Below the pieces are notes generated by a model. It had not been told where the DNA came from, made no database searches, and saw nothing but the letters and a program-made list of their open reading frames with translations. This document shows positions 8,377 to 17,838 of a DNA stretch of 64,000 bases, piece by piece. Where the stretch lies: assembly GCA_943788425.1 (NCBI GenBank), contig CALSQF010000004.1:186001-250000 (forward strand), written 5' to 3'. The position numbers were made by a program, and so were the translations under genes. Origin of the DNA: an uncultured Planktomarina sp. Lineage in GTDB: Bacteria; Pseudomonadota; Alphaproteobacteria; Rhodobacterales; Rhodobacteraceae. Each line of letters begins with the position of its first letter. Position 1 is the stretch's first letter.

Positions 8377-9132
8377 ATGGATAGAATGGTTCAAACGGCA
8401 TTAAGCTCAATTACGGGTCTAAAAGATCTTAAATTTGATTTGGCCAATAACTTGGCAAATGCTAATGTGCCAGGCTTTCGTCGAGATTTACCTAACGAGG
8501 GTAACGCTGGGTTTTTGTCGTCTTTGAACCAAGCCACAGCGAGAATATTCCCGCTGGAAACGGGAGATCGAATTTTCTCTAGTGAGGTAGGACAACTTCA
8601 AAATACTGGTGTAGAAACTGATGTTGCCTTGTTGAATGGTGCGTATTTATTCATCCAACCACCGGATGGCGAAGTTGCACTATCTCGACGTGGTGACTTT
8701 GGTGTTGATACTGAAAATCGTCTCGTCGATGGTGTTGGTAACCTTGTATTGTCTGATGGCCTGCAGCCCATAGTCTTGCCTCCGTTTACGGCTATGAAGT
8801 TCAGTGATAACGGCGAGGTATTAGTACATCAGCCTGGAGCTTTGCCGGGTGACTTCACCAGTATTGGATTTTTGGGTTCTGCATCCCCACCGTCCAACAG
8901 CTTGACTAAGAGTTTAGATGGCAAAATTCGTAACTTGGATGGTTCTGTGCCTGACGTAGATCAGTCTGGTTTATTTGCCCAGGGGGTTTTGGAGGGTTCC
9001 AACGTTAATGCAATTGAAGAGATGGTATTCAACATGGATATGCAGCGACAATTTGAAATAAATGTTAAATTGATTAAGCAGGCTGAAGAGATTGATAAAT
9101 CAGGTACAAAATTGATGGGATTACCAACATAA
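8377..9132 (+). CDS. flgF: Flagellar basal-body rod protein FlgF
   Basis: 251 residues. The rod/hook family N-terminus has D-R-M-V-Q-T-A-L-S-S-I-T-G and L-A-N-N-L-A-N-A-N-V-P-G-F-R-R near residue 25; the C-terminus has L-E-G-S-N-V-N-A-I-E-E-M-V and D-M-Q-R-Q-F-E. Order (between flgE and flgG) and length fit FlgF, the proximal rod protein. It begins 16 nt after flgE and is probably co-transcribed with it. Confidence 0.9.
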   Translation: MDRMVQTALSSITGLKDLKFDLANNLANANVPGFRRDLPNEGNAGFLSSLNQATARIFPLETGDRIFSSEVGQLQNTGVETDVALLNGAYLFIQPPDGEVALSRRGDFGVDTENRLVDGVGNLVLSDGLQPIVLPPFTAMKFSDNGEVLVHQPGALPGDFTSIGFLGSASPPSNSLTKSLDGKIRNLDGSVPDVDQSGLFAQGVLEGSNVNAIEEMVFNMDMQRQFEINVKLIKQAEEIDKSGTKLMGLPT

Positions 9133-9137
9133 TTTGT

Positions 9138-9154
9138 TTGGCACGATCCTTGCT
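9138..9154 (+). promoter_or_regulatory. Sigma-54 promoter of flgG
   Basis: TTGGCACG, 4 nt, then TTGCT: matches the RpoN consensus exactly with GG (9140-9141) and GC (9152-9153) 12 nt apart. It starts 5 nt after the flgF stop codon and lies about 36 nt before the flgG ATG, so flgG onward can be expressed separately from flgEF. Confidence 0.88.
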
Positions 9155-9189
9155 TTTCTACTGCGTAAGTCAGTTGAAAGGTCGAAGAA

Positions 9190-9978
9190 ATGTCAACAAC
9201 CGCAATGCACGTGGCAAAAACTGGGCTAAATGCCCAACAATTCAAAATGCAGGTAATTGCGAACAATTTGGCCAACGTTAATACCACTGGCTTTAAACGT
9301 GACCGGGCAAATTTTGAAACCCTTTTTTACCAAGTAATAAAAGAAGCTGGAGCACAGACTGCTGATGATACGTCACTGACGTCTCCACTTGCGGTGGGTA
9401 CTGGTGTGAAGGTGGTGAGTACTCAAAAACTTTTCACCCAGGGTGGCCTAGTCGCTACGGATAATTCGCTTGATCTTGCAATTGATGGTGAAGGCTTTTT
9501 CCAAGCGTTATTGCCAGATGGTAGGGTTGGTTATACGCGGGACGGTGCGTTTTCGCGTAATGCAGAGGGTTTGCTGACTACAGCTAGCGGTTATGTCGTT
9601 CAGCCACAGGTCGAAATCCCAGAGGACGCAACAAATATTAATATTGCAGCGAATGGGGCCGTTAATGTTACTGTGGCTGGAAACGCTTTTGCGCAAGAGG
9701 TGGGCCAGATTTCTCTTGTGAATTTTGGAAATCCGCGTGGTCTGCTTCCAATTGGACAGAACTTTTTGGTTGAATCATCAGAGAGCGGTCAGCCACAGGA
9801 GGGCGCGCCCTTAGATGGTGGTTTTGGCTCCGTCATCCAGGGATTTGTAGAGGGCTCAAATGTAAATGTGGTGCAGCAATTAGTAGATATGATTGAAACA
9901 CAGCGTGCTTATGAAGTTAGCTCAAAATCCATAACCGCTGTGGACGAAATGATGCGTTACATTTCAAATAATTTATAG
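9190..9978 (+). CDS. flgG: Flagellar distal rod protein FlgG
   Basis: 262 residues, the normal FlgG length. The N-terminus has A-K-T-G-L-N-A-Q-Q and I-A-N-N-L-A-N-V-N-T-T-G-F-K-R; the centre has the F-T-Q-G-G and S-L-D-L-A-I-D-G-E-G-F-F motifs; the C-terminus has V-E-G-S-N-V-N-V-V and I-E-T-Q-R-A-Y-E. FlgG forms the distal rod through the P and L rings encoded just downstream (flgI, flgH). Its own sigma-54 promoter lies directly upstream. Confidence 0.94.
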   Translation: MSTTAMHVAKTGLNAQQFKMQVIANNLANVNTTGFKRDRANFETLFYQVIKEAGAQTADDTSLTSPLAVGTGVKVVSTQKLFTQGGLVATDNSLDLAIDGEGFFQALLPDGRVGYTRDGAFSRNAEGLLTTASGYVVQPQVEIPEDATNINIAANGAVNVTVAGNAFAQEVGQISLVNFGNPRGLLPIGQNFLVESSESGQPQEGAPLDGGFGSVIQGFVEGSNVNVVQQLVDMIETQRAYEVSSKSITAVDEMMRYISNNL

Positions 9979-9986
9979 GCAAAATT

Positions 9987-10643
9987 ATGCATAAAATAGT
10001 TCCAGTTTTAGTGATTATGCTTTCTGGCTGCGCCCAGCATAATGCAGATCGTGTAAGCATCGACTTTGAACCAATGTATCCTCAAGAAATGCCTCTCGTG
10101 GAAACAAATAATCGTTCGGGTACAATCTTTAATGCGACCAGGGGTAATCTATTTTCTATGGAAAGTAGAGCTCAAATGGTTGGCGACATTATTACGGTCC
10201 AATTTGCAGAAAGTTTTCAAGCGACAAAATCACAAAATGCAGCCACGGCGAAATCAAACGACAGTTCGATTTCTTTGCCGACTGCACTAGGCACTCCCGA
10301 GTTATCCACAAAATTGGGTTCTAGTTTGGCAAATACTTTTTCTGGTAGTGGCTCGTCAGCGCAATCAAATTCTTTGAATGGACAAGTTTCAGTACACGTA
10401 GTGCGCGTTTTCCAGAATGGAAATCTCGAAATTTTAGGTCAAAAAAAGCTCACTTTGAATAACGGTGATGAGTATATTCGGGTTCATGGCATTGTAAGGC
10501 CAAAAGACATTAATGAAAAAAATATTGTGTCGTCTGACCGTATAGCAAACGCAAATATTCAATACATTGGCGCTGGCGACATCGCTGCATCAGGTAAAAA
10601 GGGTTGGTACAGCAAGATCCTTGATACAATTAATCCTTTATAA
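9987..10643 (+). CDS. flgH: Flagellar L-ring lipoprotein FlgH
   Basis: 218 residues with a lipoprotein signal: a short hydrophobic stretch followed by the lipobox L-S-G-C near residue 14, so the mature protein would be lipidated and placed in the outer membrane. Downstream motifs [16 protein letters not shown] and the C-terminal G-I-V-R-P-K-D-I and Y-I-G-A-G-D-I are FlgH hallmarks. It forms the L ring. It starts 8 nt after flgG and precedes flgI by 11 nt. Confidence 0.94.
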   Translation: MHKIVPVLVIMLSGCAQHNADRVSIDFEPMYPQEMPLVETNNRSGTIFNATRGNLFSMESRAQMVGDIITVQFAESFQATKSQNAATAKSNDSSISLPTALGTPELSTKLGSSLANTFSGSGSSAQSNSLNGQVSVHVVRVFQNGNLEILGQKKLTLNNGDEYIRVHGIVRPKDINEKNIVSSDRIANANIQYIGAGDIAASGKKGWYSKILDTINPL

Positions 10644-10654
10644 GAGTTGTCCCA

Positions 10655-11779
10655 ATGAAAAAATTAATCAGCCTTCTTCTGTTTTGTGGACTTTTCCAGT
10701 CTTTTATTTTGCCTGCACAGGCCGATAGAATAAAAGACATTACCTCACTTGCGGGCATACGCTCAAACCAGCTTGTGGGCTATGGGATCGTAGTGGGACT
10801 AGCTGGATCTGGGGATGGTAATACCGGGATTACATTGCAATCTATGCAGTCCCTCGTAGCTCGATTTGGGATTACAAGTACATTAGATGGATTTAACGGT
10901 GACAATGCGGCAGCAGTTATGTTGACGGCGGAGTTGCCGCCTTTCTCTAAACCTGGGCAAACTATCGATGTTACAGTTTCCACAATCGGCGGATCGGAAT
11001 CATTAAAAGGCGGTACACTTTTGATGTCGCCTTTGCTGGGTTCTGATGGAGAGACATACGCTATTGCTCAGGGAAATGTGGTGGTTGGCGGATTGGGAGT
11101 TGAGGGTGCGGATAATTCATCTTTAACAGTTAATATACCAACAGTTGGACGCATACCTGGGGGTGCATCGGTTGAGCGAATGGTGGAAACAGCGTTTCTT
11201 GATACTGATTTCGTAATTTTAAATTTACATCAAGGTGATTTCTCAACTGCATTGAATATTTCGCAAGTTATAAATGAAACGTTTGGCGATGAAATGGCTA
11301 TGCCGTTGGATAAAAACAGTATTCGCGTTCGGGCTCCAAATGATCCAAGTCAAAAGGTCGGCTTTGTTTCAATGTTAGAAAATTTAGAAGTTGAGAAAGC
11401 TTCACCGCCTGCAAAAATAATTATCAACTCTAGAACTGGTACTATAGTTATAAGTGGTGATGTTAAAGTTATGGCGGCGGCTGTTGCGCACGGATCCCTA
11501 AAGGTTACGGTAAATGAAGATGTAAATGTTGATCAAGCAGATGCTTTGGCCGTTGGTGCAGGCGCCAACGCAAATGCAGGCCCTGCAGTGGAAAATCCAG
11601 ATACTGAAATAGAAGTTGAAGAAGAAGTGGCCAAAGCGTTTCTATTCGGTCAGGGAGTTTCATTAAGCGACATCGTTGATTCAATCAACGCAGTGGGAGC
11701 AACATCATCAGATTTGGTCGCAATACTTGAAGCATTGAGAGAGGCTGGAGCTCTCAATGCTGAATTGATTGTGATATAG
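10655..11779 (+). CDS. flgI: Flagellar P-ring protein FlgI
   Basis: 374 residues. An N-terminal signal peptide (M-K-K, hydrophobic core, A-Q-A cleavage site near residue 23) directs it to the periplasm. Motifs [27 protein letters not shown] and the C-terminal [14 protein letters not shown] are diagnostic of FlgI. It polymerises around the rod as the P ring. It is in the same operon as flgG, flgH and flgJ. Confidence 0.95.
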   Translation: MKKLISLLLFCGLFQSFILPAQADRIKDITSLAGIRSNQLVGYGIVVGLAGSGDGNTGITLQSMQSLVARFGITSTLDGFNGDNAAAVMLTAELPPFSKPGQTIDVTVSTIGGSESLKGGTLLMSPLLGSDGETYAIAQGNVVVGGLGVEGADNSSLTVNIPTVGRIPGGASVERMVETAFLDTDFVILNLHQGDFSTALNISQVINETFGDEMAMPLDKNSIRVRAPNDPSQKVGFVSMLENLEVEKASPPAKIIINSRTGTIVISGDVKVMAAAVAHGSLKVTVNEDVNVDQADALAVGAGANANAGPAVENPDTEIEVEEEVAKAFLFGQGVSLSDIVDSINAVGATSSDLVAILEALREAGALNAELIVI

Positions 11780-11791
11780 GAGTGTAGTTAA

Positions 11792-12112
11792 GTGACTAAT
11801 ATTCCCAACCAAGCGGAAATGTTGACCAAGTTTACAACGTCAAAATTAAATATGGATCCCGCGGGTGGAGCCAAACTGCAAAATTTAACAGAATTAGAGG
11901 AGGCAGCCAGCCAGTTTGAAGCAATATTTCTTAAAATGTTTCTCGATCAGGCTCGTCAAAGCAAATTGAGCGATGACCTTCTAGGTTCTACCGCAAGTGA
12001 TAACTTTCAAGAGATGTTTGATAGTGAACTGTCTCAGGCTGGAAGCACATCTTTTAACTTAGGCTTAAGAGATGTGATCGTCCGTCAGTTGCGAACTGAT
12101 TTGGTTAAATAG
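11792..12112 (+). CDS. flgJ: Rod-binding protein FlgJ, N-terminal domain only
   Basis: 106 residues from a GTG start behind a GGAG site. The FlgJ rod-binding segment is visible (E-A-A-S-Q-F-E-A-I-F-L-K-M-F-L near residue 35, then F-Q-E-M-F-D-S-E-L). The muramidase domain found in enterobacterial FlgJ is absent, which is common in alphaproteobacteria, so a separate lytic transglycosylase would be needed to open the wall. It lies between flgI (12 nt) and flgK (9 nt). Confidence 0.85.
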   Translation: MTNIPNQAEMLTKFTTSKLNMDPAGGAKLQNLTELEEAASQFEAIFLKMFLDQARQSKLSDDLLGSTASDNFQEMFDSELSQAGSTSFNLGLRDVIVRQLRTDLVK

Positions 12113-12121
12113 GGCGCCAAA

Positions 12122-15100
12122 ATGGGAGACTTATTTGATATTGGTAAGGCCGGCATTAGCGCATACAAAAGTAGCCTAGCAGCTACAGGTCAAAATATTG
12201 CAAACGTTGGCACGGAGGGCTACGCGAGGCGAGATGCTTCAATTGAGGAAATTACTGTAGCTAGTGCTGATGTTTTGACAATTTCCAAAACAAGTGGCTT
12301 GGGTGTGCGAATGGGAGGCATCACTAGAGCATTCGACCAGTTTCTAGATCTACAATTACAAAATGCGTCCTCGTCGTTCTCATTTTCGAAATCAAAGTCT
12401 GAAATTTTAAACCGCCTTGAAAATGTACTGATACCTAAAGGTGCCACAGTTGGTACCCGCATAGGTGAATTTTTTGACGGTATTAATAGCCTTGCTCAAG
12501 ACCCTTCTGATATGAACCTCAGAACATTAGCGCTTACTGGAGCGAAGGCTGTTTCGAGAGAGATTTCGCAATTACATTCTGGACTTAGTGATCTTCGAAC
12601 GCTCACGCACGACACCCTGTCCCTTGCGGCAGGAGAGTTCAATACTAACTTACGCAACCTTTCGAACATACAGAATGAAATATTAGGGAATGCGAATAAA
12701 AGTGGGCCCCCAAACTCTCTTTTAGATAAGCGGGATAGCCTACTTTCAAACATAAGCCAGCTCGCTGACATTAGTGTTGAATATCATAAAAATGGTGGTG
12801 TTACGGTATCTCTGGGTAAATTTGGTGAGGTCGCAACGCTTTTGGAGGGTAATTCCTTTAACGAAATTTCCTTTAAAACAGATGATCATGGGATCAAGTC
12901 GTATCTAAATGGTCCGAATGGAAATCTCTCCAGCATCCATTTCTCTTCAGGGCAATTGGCTGGATTGGTGTCTGCCGATAATTTAACTGGAAAAACTATT
13001 TCTGAAGTAAATGCTCTAGCTCAAAAATTTGTAGTGGAGATGAATTCAATACATCGTATGGGTTTGGATTTAAATGGAGACCGGGGAACTGATTTGTTCA
13101 GTTTAGATTCCGTATCTGTACAAAAAGCTGCTGCAAATAGAGGGGATAGTTCGTTAAGGGTAGAGGGTTTTAACGACAGTTTAGTCGGGTCAAAATTACA
13201 ATTGATTTTTAATGCGGAAGGTGGCTCCTGGAGCGTCTCCAGCAGTAATGGTGAATCCATACCAAATTTTGTCTCCCGATTAGAACTTGGAGAGTTAAGT
13301 ATTTTGGCTGAGGGACAGCCAAAAAATGGAGATAAATTTTTCATAGAAGTGACTGATACTTCTGGCGCTGACATGGCAGTTTTAATTTCTGATGCAAGTA
13401 AATTAGCGGCAGCAGGTCTTCATTTTGTTGAGCCAGACATTAAAAACTCTGGCTCGTCTAATTTAAATATTGGATATTTCAATGAGAGTACGCCTCTCGG
13501 TATTTCCAACCTACAAAGCTTATTTTCAGAAACACGAAATGCAGCAAATCCAGTAAGTTTTAACTCTTTAGGTGTTTTGGGCGTAATTGAAAATGTCGGC
13601 TCTATTGAAGAGCTCTCAATGTTAAAATCACAGTCAAGTTTACGGATTTTTACTGACATAACTCAATTAAGCTCATCTGACCAATTAAGCGTAACCCTCA
13701 ATTCAACTAACTATACTTTTAACATTTCGTCTGTATTTGACGACTTAGATACAACGAATGATCTGGCCGAAATTTTAAATAATGGGGCGATAGTCTCAAA
13801 TAGTTCCTTAAAGTCGTTCAGGGACCTTGGACTTCATGCAGTTGCATCGGGGTCAAGTTTCGTAATTTCTTCGGCAGCGCAGGCGTCAAATTCTAATTTT
13901 CCGGCGTTAGAATCTGGTTCATTAGGTGGAGTTTCTGGTATCTTGGCCAGGGAGGATACTGGCCTGTCTGATTTGAGCGTATTTACCAAAGAAGGCATAC
14001 AAATTTCAGGAAAGACATTAAGCCAGGATGAAGTAACAAGTTACCTGACACGAGAAAATGGATTTTCAAGCGAAGCAATTTATAGAGCGAATTATTTGCC
14101 AACATCATCGAATGAAGGCTTTTCAGGTGCTAATGTCACTAGAAAGACAACTGAAGGTCTAGATGTCATTTCTTTATCTGGCGCAGGTTTTCCTGACAGT
14201 ATTAATAATAATGTTTCCGTATATGCGTCTAATGCCTTTCCAACAAATCGAACACAATTGGTTGGTCCTGTTTCGGTAACAACCGCTAGTGGCCGAAGTG
14301 CTAGCGTTACCTTTGAAAGCGGTATGATGGCGGGGCAAATTGCTAAAAACCTATCAACGGGTCTTAGCAGTTTGGGAATAAGTGCCACTGCTTCAAATTT
14401 GGTTGAATTATCTGGGATTGCAAACGGCTTAGTGGAATTTGAGTTGGTTGGAAACAACTTATCTACAGTGCAAATTAGTACAACTGTATCAAATGGTTCA
14501 CATGCTGGCTTAATAAGTCAAATCAACTCGTTTTCAGATGCGACTGGGGTGAAAGCCTATTCGAGCGGAAATTCTGGTGTTATCTTAGAGCATGTTGACG
14601 CTGGCGATATCGCATTGAAAACTGTAAATTTAGACAGTGGTGTTGGAATTTCAGTAAATCAATTAGATCGATTTGGTGATAGAATGCTAACAAATTCTAA
14701 GACACTTTCTGATGGGCAGCACCTTGTCATTGGTGGCAATGTGCAGATGAAAAGCACCTCTGACTTCACGGCTAGCTACAATGGTAACAATTTAAACAGC
14801 ACTAACTCAGCCTTTGATATGGGGTTTTCCAGTAAAAGTTTTGACATCGAAAATGACCATACTGATATCAGTTTTTATGCAAATTATAAATTGGACAGCG
14901 GGTATGCGGATGCAAGTAATATTAATGTTGTATCATCAGCATCAAAATACAGTTTAACTCTTTCTGATCCAGTGTTTGGAAATTTAGAAAGTAGTTTTGT
15001 GCCCCAGAAAGCTGATGAATTTTCTACCGGTGTTATCTCTAGTAATTTGGCTTCAAATTTACGAGATCTGGCAACATCTACTGTATTTTTTGGAGACACA

Positions 15101-16459
15101 TTTGACTTGACGGATGGTTTTCCTAGCGATGGATCGCAGATCCAATTTTCTATAGGTGAACAGACATATACCGCCACGTTAAACATAGATGACGACGTCC
15201 AAGTTCAAGGTACTAACGTTATTGTTGGCACTAATACTTATTCAGGTTCAGCTGGCCTTTCGGAGCTCATTTCGAGTTCCAAATTTGTTGTGACTGGACC
15301 TGAAGCAGATCGTTTAACAGTGAATTTTGAATCGGATAGCTCTGGAATCCGGCTAACTGCAACGGCTAATAATGGTGTTGTCAGTGGGCACGGCATTACC
15401 TATTCGTCTTCTAATACCAGCCAAACGGCCGCTGATTTTCATATCTCAAATACATCTAAAACTGAGATATATTCTAAGTATTTTGCACAAAATATTTCCA
15501 GTAACAATGACATCGGTTCCCTCATGATTGGAGATACAGAATATGATTTATCCTTTAATACATCAAACAATACTGTAGTTTTAAAGACTGGTTCTCTACC
15601 GTCCTGGATGTCTTTTTCGACGGAAGTAAACCCAAATGTGGCAACACAAATTCGTGTGAAAGTGGTGGTAAATGACGACCCTGCCAGGGATAAGAACATA
15701 AGAATAAAATCTAATGCGGTCTCTAAGAATTATGGCATTTCCACGATATCGGCACAGGTCATAGCTTCTAATGATGGCTTGAGAATTTCAAATATTGGGG
15801 ATCAAAGGGTTAGGTCTAGTGTGGCGGTGAATTCGTTGGCCAGTGAAGTTTTGTCTATTGATGGAATGCGTGGTGAAGATTTAATTTTTATTTCGAGCGG
15901 CACTCGCAATCCATTGGCTATTGGAGAAATAAAGACTGCGACGACGAGCGAGACAAGAGAATATTCTATCGAGGTTAACAAAGCGGACCCAACAAGTATC
16001 GATATTTATGATTTTCAATCCGGGCATATTGTGGGGACGCGTTCAATTGCTAGCGATAATAATACTACGTTTCAGGGATTGTCGTTGGACTTCGATGGTG
16101 CAGTAGCGGGTGGTGACGCGTTTAAGGTATTAGTATCAACTAATGCTGATGATGCGAGCAATCTAAACAATATGTTAGATACGTCGTTAAGCAATAATCA
16201 GACTGGTGTTGGTGGATATGCCGAAATTTTTGGTAATATTGTGTCTAGTACAGGCGCAGAAATTCAGGCTAATCAACAAACGTTAGAAAGTAATCAAGTA
16301 GCTTATCAATTGGCCGTGGATATTAAAAATGAATTCACAGGTGTTGACCTCGATACTGAAGCTGCACGCTTAATGGAGCAACAGCAGGCCTATCAGGCGC
16401 TCGCTCGGGTGCTAACTACAGCTCGTGAATTACTAGACACCTTATTGCGATCAATGTAG
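12122..16459 (+). CDS. flgK: Flagellar hook-associated protein FlgK, very large
   Basis: 1445 residues; family members usually have 450-650. The N-terminus is a clear FlgK: D-I-G-K-A-G-I-S-A-Y, N-I-A-N-V-G-T-E-G-Y-A-R-R, and the conserved N-S-L-L-D-K-R-D-S-L-L segment near residue 200. The C-terminus (G-V-D-L-D-T-E-A-A-R-L-M, Q-Q-A-Y-Q-A-L-A-R-V) is also typical. The roughly 900-residue centre is Ser, Asn and Thr rich, with repeated short beta-like units, consistent with a surface-exposed expansion. FlgK joins hook and filament. The oversized hook protein FlgE and oversized FlgK occur together, which suggests a matched thick or decorated hook region. Confidence 0.92.
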   Translation: MGDLFDIGKAGISAYKSSLAATGQNIANVGTEGYARRDASIEEITVASADVLTISKTSGLGVRMGGITRAFDQFLDLQLQNASSSFSFSKSKSEILNRLENVLIPKGATVGTRIGEFFDGINSLAQDPSDMNLRTLALTGAKAVSREISQLHSGLSDLRTLTHDTLSLAAGEFNTNLRNLSNIQNEILGNANKSGPPNSLLDKRDSLLSNISQLADISVEYHKNGGVTVSLGKFGEVATLLEGNSFNEISFKTDDHGIKSYLNGPNGNLSSIHFSSGQLAGLVSADNLTGKTISEVNALAQKFVVEMNSIHRMGLDLNGDRGTDLFSLDSVSVQKAAANRGDSSLRVEGFNDSLVGSKLQLIFNAEGGSWSVSSSNGESIPNFVSRLELGELSILAEGQPKNGDKFFIEVTDTSGADMAVLISDASKLAAAGLHFVEPDIKNSGSSNLNIGYFNESTPLGISNLQSLFSETRNAANPVSFNSLGVLGVIENVGSIEELSMLKSQSSLRIFTDITQLSSSDQLSVTLNSTNYTFNISSVFDDLDTTNDLAEILNNGAIVSNSSLKSFRDLGLHAVASGSSFVISSAAQASNSNFPALESGSLGGVSGILAREDTGLSDLSVFTKEGIQISGKTLSQDEVTSYLTRENGFSSEAIYRANYLPTSSNEGFSGANVTRKTTEGLDVISLSGAGFPDSINNNVSVYASNAFPTNRTQLVGPVSVTTASGRSASVTFESGMMAGQIAKNLSTGLSSLGISATASNLVELSGIANGLVEFELVGNNLSTVQISTTVSNGSHAGLISQINSFSDATGVKAYSSGNSGVILEHVDAGDIALKTVNLDSGVGISVNQLDRFGDRMLTNSKTLSDGQHLVIGGNVQMKSTSDFTASYNGNNLNSTNSAFDMGFSSKSFDIENDHTDISFYANYKLDSGYADASNINVVSSASKYSLTLSDPVFGNLESSFVPQKADEFSTGVISSNLASNLRDLATSTVFFGDTFDLTDGFPSDGSQIQFSIGEQTYTATLNIDDDVQVQGTNVIVGTNTYSGSAGLSELISSSKFVVTGPEADRLTVNFESDSSGIRLTATANNGVVSGHGITYSSSNTSQTAADFHISNTSKTEIYSKYFAQNISSNNDIGSLMIGDTEYDLSFNTSNNTVVLKTGSLPSWMSFSTEVNPNVATQIRVKVVVNDDPARDKNIRIKSNAVSKNYGISTISAQVIASNDGLRISNIGDQRVRSSVAVNSLASEVLSIDGMRGEDLIFISSGTRNPLAIGEIKTATTSETREYSIEVNKADPTSIDIYDFQSGHIVGTRSIASDNNTTFQGLSLDFDGAVAGGDAFKVLVSTNADDASNLNNMLDTSLSNNQTGVGGYAEIFGNIVSSTGAEIQANQQTLESNQVAYQLAVDIKNEFTGVDLDTEAARLMEQQQAYQALARVLTTARELLDTLLRSM

Positions 16460-16474
16460 CGGGAGTTGAATAAT

Positions 16475-17743
16475 ATGACGATATCTACTTCTGGATTTTA
16501 TCAAAAAAATATAGATCTTTTTTCACGCTTGAATAATGAGGTTAGTGATCTACAAGTTCAGGTAAGTACGGGAAAAAAATCTTTATCATTAAAGCATGAT
16601 ATTCAAGACATATCGCTCTTAAATGCATCGGAAGAACACAAACTCGAGATCACTCAGTTCAAGAGTAATGCCGAACAGATAGTTTCTGATCTTGAGAGAA
16701 TTGATATAAGTTTTGAACAATTGCAGAATGCTTCGGTGCGTTTGAAAGAAATGCATATTGAGAGTTCAAATGGTTTTCTAACTTCTGAAGAACGAAAATT
16801 GTTTCAAATTGAAATTGCTGGCATCAAAGAAGAAATCCTGAGCATTGCAAATGGACAAGATGCTCTTGGAAACGGGTATTTTTCTGGTACGTCAGTGGTA
16901 GCTAAACCTTTTGAGATTAATAATTTAGGTGAAGTTAACTACGTAGGTTCAGCTGTTAACAAAACTTTGCAAGTTTCGCGTAGTAGCGATTTAAGACAAA
17001 ATTTTTCTGGCAGAGAAGTTTTTCTATCTGCAGGTTCCGGAAATGAAAAATTCTCTATATTTGAAGCTCTTGATGAATTTTCTAGAAGCCTCGACCATAA
17101 CATGCCATCAGGAGTATCTTCAAATTTGCTTTCAAACGGAGCAGCTGTGGACGTAGTACTGCCTGCTTCAGGACAAATGAACGAATATAAATTTGATCTT
17201 TCAGCTAATGGCGCATTATATAATATTAAAGCCCATGTTTATGGTAACGATTTTAATGGGCTGGTTGCTGCGATAAACGCACATACTTCTGCGTCAGGTA
17301 TAACTGCAGTGGTGTCTTCAGCTAATAAAATCAGACTTTCGGGAAATGGTATCGACCTAAAAATCTCAAATTTTGTTACTGATTTGCCTAATACAACAGA
17401 TCAATCGATTGGGGTACAAAAGACAGTTGGCTCAAATACAAATGATGAAATAATTTTGCCAGTTTCACTATCGAATTTAGCCGTTCAAAATAAACTGCAC
17501 AATGTTTTTGAACATTTCATATCAAAGCGTACAGAGTTGGGTGTGGCTTCTAGTACAGCTCAAAATTTTGTTAATAGCACGCAAAATACCCTGGTTGACT
17601 TAAGTGAAGATATTTCCAAAATTGAAGATGCAGATATGGCAGAGTTACTTACTAAGCTTCAGGAATTGTTGACCAACAAAGAGGCCGCGCAAGCAACATT
17701 TTCCCGACTAAGCAGTAAGAATTTGTTCGACTTCATGGGATAG
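16475..17743 (+). CDS. flgL: Flagellar hook-associated protein FlgL
   Basis: About 422 residues from the ATG at 16475, which has a GGGAG site 9 nt upstream; the TTG at 16466 overlaps that site and is less likely. The flagellin-like N-terminus has S-T-S-G-F-Y-Q-K-N, L-Q-V-Q-V-S-T-G-K-K-S and the coiled helix that follows; the C-terminus has I-E-D-A-D-M-A-E-L-L-T-K and A-A-Q-A-T-F-S-R-L-S. FlgL forms the second hook-filament junction zone. It is a little longer than the usual 300-400 residues. It starts shortly after flgK, which it follows in all classical clusters. Confidence 0.9.
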   Translation: MTISTSGFYQKNIDLFSRLNNEVSDLQVQVSTGKKSLSLKHDIQDISLLNASEEHKLEITQFKSNAEQIVSDLERIDISFEQLQNASVRLKEMHIESSNGFLTSEERKLFQIEIAGIKEEILSIANGQDALGNGYFSGTSVVAKPFEINNLGEVNYVGSAVNKTLQVSRSSDLRQNFSGREVFLSAGSGNEKFSIFEALDEFSRSLDHNMPSGVSSNLLSNGAAVDVVLPASGQMNEYKFDLSANGALYNIKAHVYGNDFNGLVAAINAHTSASGITAVVSSANKIRLSGNGIDLKISNFVTDLPNTTDQSIGVQKTVGSNTNDEIILPVSLSNLAVQNKLHNVFEHFISKRTELGVASSTAQNFVNSTQNTLVDLSEDISKIEDADMAELLTKLQELLTNKEAAQATFSRLSSKNLFDFMG

Positions 17744-17793
17744 ACCTTCATACATATACTGCGTAATTGATGTGTCTAATATTTTCCTTAGCT

Positions 17794-17810
17794 CTGGCAC
17801 AAAAATTGCT
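17794..17810 (+). promoter_or_regulatory. Sigma-54 promoter of the extra rod/hook gene
   Basis: CTGGCAC, 5 A residues, then TTGCT; GG (17796-17797) and GC (17808-17809) are 12 nt apart. It lies in the 95-nt gap after flgL and about 30 nt before the next ATG. Confidence 0.85.
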
Positions 17811-17838
17811 CTCACATACCAGAAGAGGAGCTTAAGTA

